A stretch of DNA of 11,426 bases from Candidatus Dormiibacterota bacterium. GTDB lineage: Bacteria; Chloroflexota; Dormibacteria; UBA8260. A program made the translations under genes and the position numbers. The DNA is taken from assembly GCA_955652545.1 (NCBI GenBank), contig CATPCA010000226.1:1-11426 (forward strand), given 5' to 3'. Shown here piece by piece: positions 1 to 6,426 of this stretch. The notes beneath the pieces were generated by a model that was not told where the DNA came from, ran no database searches, and saw only the letters and a program-made list of their open reading frames with translations. Within the stretch, counting starts at the first letter, position 1. The number at the start of each line of letters is the position of its first letter.

Positions 1-1
1 A

Positions 2-73
2 CCGCGCGCCCCAGACGACATCGAGGCGTGGATCGCGCGCCTGTCGCAAGCGGAGTCGAAAGGCACCGCCTGA
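2..73 (+). pseudogene. Inverted partial copy of the pepP C-terminus (23 codons plus stop)
   Basis: Read on the plus strand from base 2, this gives PRAPDDIEAWIARLSQAESK followed by GTA and a TGA at 71-73. It is identical to the C-terminus of the minus-strand aminopeptidase P at 216-287. The fragment is cut by the window edge, so it may be the end of a second full tail-to-tail pepP copy outside the window, a truncated duplicate, or an assembly foldback. It carries no catalytic residues. It should not be counted as an independent gene without read-level support. Confidence 0.7.
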
Positions 74-136
74 CCTTAGGGGAGGGGCGGAGGCCCACAG
101 GCGCCTGCGGTCAAAGTCTCGCGCGCGCTTCGAGCT

Positions 137-153
137 CGCCCGCTGCGCGGGCG
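137..153. other. GC-rich hairpin in the core between the inverted arms
   Basis: CGCCCGC and GCGGGCG form a 7-bp stem around a TGC loop at 144-146. It sits in the intergenic stretch downstream of pepP. There is no T-tract on either side, so it is not a classical intrinsic terminator. It resembles REP-like intergenic palindromes and could equally be the element through which the contig folded back. Confidence 0.5.
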
Positions 154-215
154 GATCTCTACGCTGCTCGGCACATTCCCTTCGGCACCTGTGAGCCTCC
201 GCCCCTCCCCTAAGG

Positions 216-1715
216 TCAGGCGGTGCCTTTCGACTCCGCTTGCGACAGGCGCGCGATCCACGCCTCGATGTCGTCTGGGGCGCGCGGTAGGGCTTCGGAG
301 AGCACGCGGTGTCCATCGTTGGTTACCAGCACGTCGTCCTCGATGCGCACGCCGATGCCGCGGTAGCGTTCGGGCACGGTGAGGTCGTCGGGCTGGAAGT
401 AGAGGCCGGGCTCGACGGTGAGCACGTAGCCCGGCTTGAGCTCGCCGTGGTAGTGCTCGTCGCGCGCGTTGGCGCAGTCGTGCACGTCGAGGCCGAGCAT
501 GTGGCTGGTGCCGTGGATGGTCCAGCGGCGGTGCAGCTGCTGGTCACGGCGCACCGCCACGTCAGCCTCCACTTCGAGGATGCCGAGTCGATGCAGTCCC
601 TCGGCGAGCACGCGCATGGCCGCGCGGTGCGGCGCCATGAAATCCGCGCCCGGCTTGACCTCGTCGATGGCCGCGTTCTGGGCGTCGAGCACGATCTGGT
701 AGATCTCGCGCTGCTCGGCGGTGTACCGGCCTGACACGGGGATGGTGCGGGTGACGTCGGCGGTGTAGAGCTGGCGGCACTCCACCCCGGCGTCGAGCAG
801 CAGCATGTCGCCGTACTCGACCTGGCCGTCGTTGCGCGTCCAGTGCAGGAAGGTGGCGTGCGCGCCCGACGCGGCGATGGTGTCGTAGCCGACATCGTTG
901 CCTTCGAGCCGGGCGCGCGCGTTGAAGACGCCCTCGACGACACGCTCACCGTTTTCGAGCACGTCGGGCAGAGCTTTGACGACGTCCTCAAAGCCGCGGA
1001 TCGTCGACTCGACCGCCTGCTCCAGCATGGCCACCTCGAAAGGGTCCTTGGCCAGGCGCATCTCCGCCAGTGCGGTTGCCAGCGCATCGTCGGTCGCACC
1101 GCCGGGTAGGGCGACGTCGATGCGCGGGTCGACGTCGCCAACTGTCACCGTCTCGGCGGTGGCGAGTCGGCCGAGCTGCTCGTCGAGGTCGCGGAGCGGT
1201 GCGGTGGCGACGCCGAGGTGCGCGGTGGTCTCAGCGAGGCCCATGCGCGGGCCGGTCCAGAACTCGCCGTAGCGTGCGTCCGTGAAGAAGTGGTGCGTGG
1301 AGCGATCACTGCGCGGCTCCACGAAGAGGGTGGTGCGGTGCCCGTCGCCGTCGGCTTCCATGACGAGCACCGCGTCCGGCTCCATGCCGCCGGACAGCCA
1401 GAAGAAGTCGGTACCGGGGCGAAAGCGGTAGTCGACGTCGTTGGAGCGCACCTTGAGCGGGCCGGTGGGGATGACCACGTTGCGGCCGCGGAACTGCTCC
1501 GACAGCGCCGCCCGTCGCGCGGCGAAGTTGTCGGCGGCCGGGTGACGCGGCACCTCGCCGGTGTCGCTCGGCGCCCAGCCCGACGACATCAGGGTCATGA
1601 GCGCCCGCGGTACCGGTGGCCGGTGCTGGCCGATCCAGATCCAGTTCTCGCTCTCGGGGTGCTCCGCGTCGACGTCGGGCGCGATCGCACCATCACTGCT
1701 CGTGTCGGTGACCAT
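216..1715 (-). CDS. pepP: Xaa-Pro aminopeptidase (aminopeptidase P, M24B)
   Basis: Cytosolic di-metal peptidase that removes an N-terminal residue preceding proline. Residues about 55-200 are the creatinase-like N-domain; about 230-470 are the pita-bread catalytic domain. The full ligand set is visible: D308 (LLLDAG), D320 (TADVTRT), H405 (HGTSHMLGLDVHD, with H412 as the second conserved His), E435 (TVEPGLYF) and E459 (RIEDD). The 499-residue form is slightly longer than E. coli PepP because of about 45 extra N-terminal residues. I chose the ATG at 1715 because a TAGAGT -10 lies 7 nt upstream, giving a leaderless mRNA; an in-frame GTG at 1733 would give 505 residues but lies upstream of that hexamer. 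No signal peptide is seen. The gene is divergent from the macrodomain gene, and its last codons are mirrored at the left edge. The family call is secure. Confidence 0.95.
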   Translation of the reverse strand: MVTDTSSDGAIAPDVDAEHPESENWIWIGQHRPPVPRALMTLMSSGWAPSDTGEVPRHPAADNFAARRAALSEQFRGRNVVIPTGPLKVRSNDVDYRFRPGTDFFWLSGGMEPDAVLVMEADGDGHRTTLFVEPRSDRSTHHFFTDARYGEFWTGPRMGLAETTAHLGVATAPLRDLDEQLGRLATAETVTVGDVDPRIDVALPGGATDDALATALAEMRLAKDPFEVAMLEQAVESTIRGFEDVVKALPDVLENGERVVEGVFNARARLEGNDVGYDTIAASGAHATFLHWTRNDGQVEYGDMLLLDAGVECRQLYTADVTRTIPVSGRYTAEQREIYQIVLDAQNAAIDEVKPGADFMAPHRAAMRVLAEGLHRLGILEVEADVAVRRDQQLHRRWTIHGTSHMLGLDVHDCANARDEHYHGELKPGYVLTVEPGLYFQPDDLTVPERYRGIGVRIEDDVLVTNDGHRVLSEALPRAPDDIEAWIARLSQAESKGTA

Positions 1716-1722
1716 GCACGGC

Positions 1723-1728
1723 ACTCTA
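1723..1728 (-). promoter_or_regulatory. -10 hexamer TAGAGT for pepP (leaderless)
   Basis: On the minus strand TAGAGT is followed by seven bases and then the ATG at 1715. This matches the actinobacterial TAnnnT-N(6-8)-RTG leaderless pattern. No convincing -35 and no Shine-Dalgarno are visible. It supports the shorter pepP start. Confidence 0.55.
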
Positions 1729-1752
1729 CCCACCCGCGCTGGACCGGTGACC

Positions 1753-1758
1753 TAGCAT
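1753..1758 (+). promoter_or_regulatory. -10 hexamer TAGCAT for the macrodomain gene (leaderless)
   Basis: TAGCAT is followed by seven bases and the GTG at 1766. It is separated by only 24 bp from the oppositely oriented pepP -10, so the two promoters are back to back in a very short divergent intergenic region. Confidence 0.55.
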
Positions 1759-1765
1759 CGTCCGA

Positions 1766-2302
1766 GTGGGAGTACGCGCCATCCGCGCCGACATCACGTC
1801 CGTGCCCGCCGACGCCATGGTCAACGCGGCCAACAGCCACCTCGCCGGCGGCGGCGGCGTCGATGGTGCCATCCACCGGGCCGGCGGGAAGGAGATCATG
1901 GCCGAGCTCACCAAGCGCTACGACGGCTGTGCGACCGGGTCGGCGGTCATCACTGGGGCGGGCCGGCTTCCGGCGCGTCACGTCATCCATGCGGTGGGAC
2001 CACGCTGGCGCGACGGCGACCACGGTGAGCGCGATCAGCTGAGCTCAGCCTACCGAAGCGCGTTCGCGCTTGCCGCCGAGAACGGCGCGGCCACGGTGGT
2101 GAGCCCCTCGATCAGCACCGGGATCTACGGCTTCCCCATTGCGATCGCCGCCCCGATCGCCGTCGAGGAGGCGCGAGCCGCGCTGGCGGCGAAGGACACA
2201 CCGGTGCGCCAGATCACCTTTGCGCTCTTCAGCGACTCCGACCTCGCTGAGTTCGAGCGGGCGCTCAGCTCGCAGGGACAGGCAGCGCCGCCAGCCAGCT
2301 GA
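1766..2302 (+). CDS. Macrodomain protein (MacroD-type, ADP-ribose/O-acetyl-ADP-ribose hydrolase)
   Basis: A single macrodomain of 178 residues, the usual size for stand-alone MacroD-type proteins. It shows the catalytic/adenosine loop VNAANSHLAGGGGVDGAIH (residues 19-37, including N20, N23, the four-glycine run at 28-31 and D33) and the phosphate-binding loop STGIYGFP (117-124). Family members bind ADP-ribose and hydrolyse O-acetyl-ADP-ribose or mono-ADP-ribosylated Asp/Glu; these residues suggest an active enzyme. It is probably cytosolic. The GTG start at 1766 is chosen from the adjacent -10. The 3' end overlaps the convergent UbiA gene by 38 bp (2265-2302), and the C-terminal tail (QGQAAPPAS) is low complexity. 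No toxin-like ADP-ribosyltransferase lies beside it, so a housekeeping role is more likely than an antitoxin one. Confidence 0.92.
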   Translation: MGVRAIRADITSVPADAMVNAANSHLAGGGGVDGAIHRAGGKEIMAELTKRYDGCATGSAVITGAGRLPARHVIHAVGPRWRDGDHGERDQLSSAYRSAFALAAENGAATVVSPSISTGIYGFPIAIAAPIAVEEARAALAAKDTPVRQITFALFSDSDLAEFERALSSQGQAAPPAS

Positions 2303-3152
2303 CCGTGGCTGCGGCGACGCAGAGCGCCAGGATCGGGAAGGAGAGGCGCCGCGTCCGCGCGGGCAGCAGCCCGACGCCGGCGCCGGCGGCGAACAGCGCT
2401 GCGGCGACGAGGGCTTGGCCACCCTGCCCCAGCGGCGCGAAGAGCGCGAGCACGGACACGCACGCGGCCAGCATGGCGGCGCTCAGGACCCACCGGGAAG
2501 CGCGCAGGCCGAGGACGACGGGCAGGGTGCGTTCCCCGGCCAGCCGGTCGCCATCGATGTCGGGAAGTCCGTTGGCGATAAGAAGTGCCGCGGCGAGCAG
2601 GCCGGCCAGCGGGACCGTCTCGACACCGCCGCGAAGCCGCCCGGTCATCACCATGGCAAGAAGAGGCACCGTGGTGAACCCGGCCCACCACGCCAGCAGG
2701 GCGAGGGGAGTGCGCTTCAACGCCAGGTCGTACGCCACCCCGGCCGCCGCGCCGAGCAATGCGACGAGGAGCACATCGGCGCCCAGCCATGCCCCAGTGC
2801 CCAGAGAGACCGCGAGCAGCAGCGTGGCGAGCACGGCGGCTTGGTGGCGTCGTACAAGGCCGCGGGCGATCGGTTTGAACGGCTTGCTGACCCGGTCGCT
2901 GGCGACGTCAGCCCAGTCGTTGAGCACCCCGATGGCCAGCTGCGCGGGCAGCATCACCAGCACCACGCCGACAGCGGTGCGCTCACTGGGCAGCCGCCGG
3001 GTCAGCAGGCCGGCTGCCGCCACCGTCACCGCGGTGACCAGGAGGGAAGGGCCGGGGTGGGTCAGGAAAAGCCACGCCTTGACGCGCCCGCCGCGGGGGT
3101 GGCGCTCGTCGAAGAACCGCCACAGCGGCCCGCGCAGCCGGGCCGGTTTCAC
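2265..3152 (-). CDS. UbiA-family membrane prenyltransferase
   Basis: Integral membrane protein of 295 residues with about eight hydrophobic helices. Both UbiA aspartate motifs are present: the first is NDWADVASD (78-86) and the second NGLPDIDGDRLAGERTLP (194-211). These bind Mg-diphosphate of a polyprenyl donor, and the intervening YDLALKR (141-147) fits the family. Members attach isoprenyl chains to quinone precursors, haem, chlorophyll or phospholipid headgroups; the substrate cannot be read from sequence. The start is the GTG at 3152, which overlaps the upstream TGA as GTGA, implying translational coupling. Upstream in-frame extension would run deep into the neighbouring gene. No menaquinone or haem genes are adjacent, so MenA, CtaB or UbiA proper is not supported. 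It is the last gene of the SDR-epimerase-spermidine-synthase-like-UbiA operon. Confidence 0.9.
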   Translation of the reverse strand: MKPARLRGPLWRFFDERHPRGGRVKAWLFLTHPGPSLLVTAVTVAAAGLLTRRLPSERTAVGVVLVMLPAQLAIGVLNDWADVASDRVSKPFKPIARGLVRRHQAAVLATLLLAVSLGTGAWLGADVLLVALLGAAAGVAYDLALKRTPLALLAWWAGFTTVPLLAMVMTGRLRGGVETVPLAGLLAAALLIANGLPDIDGDRLAGERTLPVVLGLRASRWVLSAAMLAACVSVLALFAPLGQGGQALVAAALFAAGAGVGLLPARTRRLSFPILALCVAAATVSWLAALPVPAS

Positions 3153-4696
3153 GGCTTGGTGGGCAGCAGTGACTCGCTGAAGTGACCACCTGCGGCGATC
3201 TCCTCCAGCAGGGCGCGGTCGGTGAGCCACTCCACAGGCGCGTGGTCGTCGGTGAGGGGGTCGCCGGCCGGCTCCACGGTCACCAGCTGGCGCGACACCA
3301 GGGGGATCAGAGAGCGCAGCTCGGTTGGCAGGGTGGCGAGCCGGGCGCTCAGCGTGCTCTGGGACATCGCGCGGTCGAAGCCGAGCACCAGCTCGTTGAA
3401 GCTCATCGCAGGCCAGACGCGGACGTCGGGAAAGACGGTCGCCAGGGTGCCGCTCACCGCCTGGCCGAGCCGGTCGTCACCGGGAACCTTGGCCATGTTG
3501 AACGCGATAGCCCCGCCGCCGGCGAGGTGGGCGCGGGCGAGGTCGAAGAACTCGCGGGTCACCAGCCAGAACGGCACGTAGGCCTGACGGTATGCGTCGA
3601 CGATGATCAGGTCGTACCGCGAGGACGTCGTTTCCAGGAAGGCGCGGCCGTCCGCCTCGAACACGTGCAGCCCGGCGACGGCGCCCATGCCCATCACCTG
3701 GCGTCCGATCTCGGTCACCGCCGGGTCGGGCTCGACGCCGTCGATCTGCACCCCCGGGTACTCGTGGACGAGAGCGCGCGCCATGGTGCCGCCGGCGTTG
3801 CCGATGATCAGCGCGCGGCGCATGGGGTGGTCGAGCAGCGGTGGGAGGATCAGCGGCATGTCCCACTCGCCCCCGGTGAGCACGGTGCCGGGACGGTAAA
3901 CGGACTGGTCGGCGAGGCCGTCGTCGAGGCGAACCGCGGTGCGTCCGTCGGGCGTTTTGACGACCTGCACGTACTGGTACTGCGTCTCCTTCTCGAGCAC
4001 CGCCCCGGCCACCGGTTTCACTGCGCCCGGCGGGATCAGCATCAGACCGGCAACAACGAGCGCGACGATCGGCGCCCGTCGCGGCAGGAGCGGCACGGCG
4101 GCGACGCTGACCAGCAGCGCGGCGCCGAGCAGGGTGCGCTGGGTGCCGATAGCGGGGATGAGCACGAGCGCGGGGACGAACGTGCCCACGATCGCCCCGA
4201 GGGTTGCGAGCGAGCTCAGACGTCCGCTGACGCTGCCCGCCGTCCGCACGTCGCGCACCGCCAACCGCACCGCGAACGGCGACACCATGCCGAGCAGCGA
4301 CACCGGGACGCTGAACAGCAGCAGCGTGGCGAAGAAGGATCCGGCGACGACGCCGATGCTGAGCGCGTTGAACCCCTGCAACGCCAGCTGCAGGAACGGG
4401 TGCGCGATGAACGGCAGCACCGTGATCGCGGCTGCGGCGACGAGCAGGATTCCGCCGAGCACTCGCGGGCTCGGGTGGCGGTCGGCCACCCGTCCGCCGA
4501 GCCAGTAGCCAACCGCGAGATACACCAGGATCAGCCCGATGACGTTGGCCCACACCACCGTGGTGTTGCCGAAGAACGGGGCCAGCAACCGCGATGCGCA
4601 GATCTCCGTGGCCAGCGATCCCGCGCCGGCGGCGAACACCACGGCGGGCAGCGCGCGCGGCGGCGCGATGCACTCGCCCGCCCGATTGTCGGTCAC
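3149..4696 (-). CDS. Membrane-fused spermidine synthase-like protein (methyltransferase fold)
   Basis: A 515-residue fusion. The N-terminal part (about 15-225) has six to seven membrane helices and the signature ATEICASRLLAPFFGNTTVVW (29-49), typical of membrane spermidine-synthase-like proteins. The C-terminal part (about 230-510) is the synthase/Rossmann domain. It has ALIIGNAGGTMARAL (295-309), acidic E322 in GVEPDP, EADGRAF (347-353), D367 in IIVDAYRQAYVP, and the terminal LTDDHAPVEWL (481-491). The usual GGGDG loop reads GNAGG, and the catalytic-loop D-x-x-D-P pattern is absent, so classical aminopropyl transfer from decarboxylated SAM is doubtful. The GTG start overlaps the upstream TGA (GTGA) and has AGGAGA 4 nt before it (4701-4706). 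It is the third gene of the operon and coupled to UbiA. Family confident, substrate unknown. Confidence 0.88.
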   Translation of the reverse strand: MTDNRAGECIAPPRALPAVVFAAGAGSLATEICASRLLAPFFGNTTVVWANVIGLILVYLAVGYWLGGRVADRHPSPRVLGGILLVAAAAITVLPFIAHPFLQLALQGFNALSIGVVAGSFFATLLLFSVPVSLLGMVSPFAVRLAVRDVRTAGSVSGRLSSLATLGAIVGTFVPALVLIPAIGTQRTLLGAALLVSVAAVPLLPRRAPIVALVVAGLMLIPPGAVKPVAGAVLEKETQYQYVQVVKTPDGRTAVRLDDGLADQSVYRPGTVLTGGEWDMPLILPPLLDHPMRRALIIGNAGGTMARALVHEYPGVQIDGVEPDPAVTEIGRQVMGMGAVAGLHVFEADGRAFLETTSSRYDLIIVDAYRQAYVPFWLVTREFFDLARAHLAGGGAIAFNMAKVPGDDRLGQAVSGTLATVFPDVRVWPAMSFNELVLGFDRAMSQSTLSARLATLPTELRSLIPLVSRQLVTVEPAGDPLTDDHAPVEWLTDRALLEEIAAGGHFSESLLPTKP

Positions 4697-5268
4697 CGCT
4701 TCTCCTGCCAGGCTTCGAAGACCTGGTCGAGGCCAGCGCGGTAATCCGGGTAACGCGGAGTGAAACCGGGCAGGCGGGGCGCGGTCCGGCCGTCGGCGGC
4801 GAGATCGACCATCTGCTGGTGAGGCTCGTGCACCACCGCGCGCACCAATTGGCGCGTGATGTCCGGCAGGTGGAGGGGACGGCGGCGCCCGACGCCGCGA
4901 GCGAAGCGGTCCATGAAGTCGGCGAACGACGCCGGAGTGTCGTCGGTCGCGTACAGCAGCGGTCCGACGGGGCGCGAGGTGGCGGCGCGGAGCAGGGCGC
5001 GCGCCGCGTCGTCGGTGTGCAGGAAGTACTGGAGGTTGTGGCGTGGGCCCGCCCAGTAGGGGCGGCCGAGGCGAAAAGCGAGTCGATATGCGCGCAGGTC
5101 ACGCGAATCCGGCCCATACAGGTAGCCGAGCCGCAGGACTGTGGCGCGGCGGCCACTCTCCATCACCAGGTACTCCGCCTCGAGCGCGGCGTCCACGATC
5201 GACTGCAGCCAGTCGCCGACCTTACCGCCGGCCTCCGCGGACCGGAGGAACGCGTAGCTGGCGTGCAC
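4693..5268 (-). CDS. NAD(P)-dependent epimerase/dehydratase-like protein (extended SDR), 5' end uncertain
   Basis: From the only standard in-frame start (GTG 5268) this gives 191 residues matching the C-terminal two thirds of an atypical extended SDR. Visible are the strand HASYAFL, the LRLGYLYGPD substrate-site motif, FLHTDDAARALL, and the closing PGFTPRYPDYRAGLDQVFEAW. Family members use NAD(P) to oxidise, epimerise or dehydrate sugar nucleotides or related substrates; the classical YxxxK pair is not clearly present. Coding-like sequence with good family resemblance continues upstream in the same frame to 5547, so the true protein is probably longer (see 5269-5547). The stop overlaps the next gene's GTG (GTGA). 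The gene sits between an SDR and the spermidine-synthase-like gene. It may be a functional gene with a non-standard start, or a 5'-damaged one. Confidence 0.75.
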   Translation of the reverse strand: MHASYAFLRSAEAGGKVGDWLQSIVDAALEAEYLVMESGRRATVLRLGYLYGPDSRDLRAYRLAFRLGRPYWAGPRHNLQYFLHTDDAARALLRAATSRPVGPLLYATDDTPASFADFMDRFARGVGRRRPLHLPDITRQLVRAVVHEPHQQMVDLAADGRTAPRLPGFTPRYPDYRAGLDQVFEAWQEKR

Positions 5269-5547
5269 CAGGAACCCGCAGCGCTGTCGCGCCGCCTCGG
5301 CGAGGGCGCGGCGCGTCGAGCCGATGATGTGGTCGGCGGCGTTGGGTTTCCACGCGTGTCCGTCGTGGAGCAGGGTGTTCGGCGTCTGAAGCGCGACGTT
5401 GACCAGGGTGCGTCCGCGACCTCCCTGGCGGCTGCGTGCCCAATGGCGCGCGACTGCGTGGCCCAGCTCGCTGCGCTGCCCGCTCAGCAGCAGTTCCGTT
5501 GCCAGCCCTCCGCAAACGGCGCTCGCAACCCCGGCGCCCGGGCCAGT
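5269..5547 (-). pseudogene. Start-less N-terminal segment of the epimerase-like gene
   Basis: The epimerase frame stays open from 5268 up to a TAG at 5548-5550 and reads like the N-terminal Rossmann half of an extended SDR. Features are TGPGAGVASAVCGGLATELL, then TLVNVALQTPNTLL (the strand after the nucleotide-binding region), then AADHIIGSTRRALAEAA. I read every codon and found no ATG, GTG or TTG; CTG at 5505 or at 5493-5485 are the only near-starts. An in-frame GTG at 5574 lies eight codons before the TAG. The segment is also shorter than usual between the glycine motif and NVA. Either a rare start codon is used, or a nonsense change or small indel has broken the 5' end, or the assembly has an error here. 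Confidence 0.55.
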
Positions 5548-5550
5548 CTA
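5545..5550 (-). promoter_or_regulatory. Possible -10 TAGACT upstream of the epimerase segment
   Basis: CGTAGACT on the minus strand is identical to the -10 context of the PAP2 gene (9604-9611). It lies just downstream of the SDR stop codon, so it could give the epimerase, spermidine-synthase-like and UbiA genes an internal promoter. The first T of the hexamer belongs to the in-frame TAG that closes the epimerase frame. No standard start codon follows at the leaderless distance, so this is weak. Confidence 0.3.
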
Positions 5551-5581
5551 CGTTCGGCGCCTCCGAGGCAGCACGGCGCGA

Positions 5582-6349
5582 TCAGTCCGCCTGCTCAGTG
5601 GGCCGCACCAGCACCTCGTTGAGCGCGACTCGCCGCGGCCGGGTCACCATGAAGAGGATCACCTCGGCGATGTCCTCGGCGGTCATTCGCTCAAGCGATC
5701 CGAAGCGCTGCTGCATGCGGGCGATCACCTCCGGGTCGGTGTTGTGGGAGGCGAGCTCCGTGTCCACCGCACCGGGTTCGACCAGACCGACCCGCACATG
5801 ACGCCCGGTCACCTCCTGGCGGAGCGCCTCGCTGAACGCGTTCACCGCCCACTTGCTGGCGTTGTACGCCGCGCTGCCCTGGCGCGCCACGCGCCCGGCG
5901 ACGCTGCTGATGTTGACGATGTCGGCGAGCTGCCGAGGTTGCTGCTCGGCGGCGGCGAGGAGGTGCGGCAGCGCCGCGTGAGTCAGGATCATCAACGCTG
6001 CGACGTTGATGTCGAGCATCTGGCGCCATTGCGATACGTCAGCGCCCTCCACCCTGCCGAGCAGCATCACGCCCGCGTTGTTGATGAGGACGTCGAGCCG
6101 GCCGAGCTCATCGACAGTACGGCTGACGGCATCACGCGCCTTCGCTTCGACCGTGACATCGGTGTCGAGCACGAGAGTCGTCCCGCCCGCCTCGCCGATA
6201 CGTGCGGCGAGCGCGTCGAGGCGCTCACGGCGGCGAGCCACCAGCACCACGCTCGCCCCGTGCTCGGCAAGTGCAACAGCGGTGGCCTCACCGATCCCAC
6301 TCGAGGCGCCGGTGACCAGGGCCACAGTTCCGGTCAGCCGTTCAGTCAT
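5582..6349 (-). CDS. Classical short-chain dehydrogenase/reductase (SDR)
   Basis: NAD(P)-dependent oxidoreductase of 255 residues, a typical classical SDR length. The cofactor loop TGASSGIG is at 13-20, NNAG at 90-93, and the catalytic tetrad N115, S149, Y162 and K166 (in INISS-type and YNASK motifs) is complete. Arg39-Arg41 after the second strand suggest NADP(H) preference. No membrane segment is present, so it should be cytosolic. The ATG at 6349 is preferred over the adjacent GTG at 6352, because TACAGT lies 6 nt upstream of the ATG and fits a leaderless mRNA. It is the first gene of the minus-strand operon; only 31 nt separate its stop from the TAG that bounds the epimerase frame. The substrate cannot be predicted. 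Confidence 0.93.
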   Translation of the reverse strand: MTERLTGTVALVTGASSGIGEATAVALAEHGASVVLVARRRERLDALAARIGEAGGTTLVLDTDVTVEAKARDAVSRTVDELGRLDVLINNAGVMLLGRVEGADVSQWRQMLDINVAALMILTHAALPHLLAAAEQQPRQLADIVNISSVAGRVARQGSAAYNASKWAVNAFSEALRQEVTGRHVRVGLVEPGAVDTELASHNTDPEVIARMQQRFGSLERMTAEDIAEVILFMVTRPRRVALNEVLVRPTEQAD

Positions 6350-6355
6350 CACCCA

Positions 6356-6361
6356 ACTGTA
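6356..6361 (-). promoter_or_regulatory. -10 hexamer TACAGT for the SDR operon
   Basis: On the minus strand, CTACAGT is followed six bases later by the ATG at 6349, with no Shine-Dalgarno, matching the leaderless pattern. The same heptamer CTACAGT occurs on the plus strand at 6411-6417 for the divergent gene, so the two promoters are mirror images about 50 bp apart. Confidence 0.55.
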
Positions 6362-6411
6362 GTGCCCCGCTCACGGATCACGATCAGTGGACGGCAGTCG
6401 GCTCGCGCGCC

Positions 6412-6417
6412 TACAGT
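6412..6417 (+). promoter_or_regulatory. -10 hexamer TACAGT for the DUF4190-like gene
   Basis: TACAGT is followed by nine bases and the GTG at 6427, giving a leaderless or nearly leaderless transcript. No Shine-Dalgarno precedes the GTG. The region 6362-6411 between the divergent -10 elements holds no ORF, and I see no clear operator beyond the mirrored CTACAGT. Confidence 0.5.
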
Positions 6418-6426
6418 GGCGTCGAC

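Larger units (their letters stand above)
1..288. repeat. Large inverted repeat (foldback) at the left edge, duplicating the pepP 3' end
   Basis: Bases 1-94 are a perfect reverse complement of 195-288 (paired positions sum to 289). Pairing continues imperfectly to about 105/184, with mismatches at 95/194 and 102/187. The arms include 72 bases of pepP coding sequence with its stop, plus the downstream tract TTAGGGGAGGGGCGGAGGC. The roughly 78-base centre is not symmetric overall, but holds a compact hairpin at 137-153 (CGCCCGC, loop TGC, GCGGGCG). The left arm runs to base 1, so its true outer limit is unknown. A perfect coding-sequence mirror is hard to maintain by selection. Either the assembly folded back at a contig end through a palindromic intergenic element, or there is a very recent real inverted duplication. 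Confidence 0.95.

Noticed and set aside
1766..2302. Macrodomain protein as a DarG-like antitoxin
   Set aside because: No DarT-type ADP-ribosyltransferase gene is adjacent, and the protein is a single MacroD-type domain divergent from pepP.
3182..4744. 520-codon open frame on the plus strand opposite the spermidine-synthase-like gene
   Set aside because: Composition is Arg/His/Gln/Ala-rich with no fold or motif. It is exactly antisense to a well-supported gene in GC-rich DNA where antisense frames stay open by codon bias.
3477..5156. 559-codon minus-strand frame spanning the spermidine-synthase-like and epimerase genes
   Set aside because: Out-of-frame shadow with Arg/Ala/Pro-rich translation. 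The other minus frames carry clear motifs across the same span.
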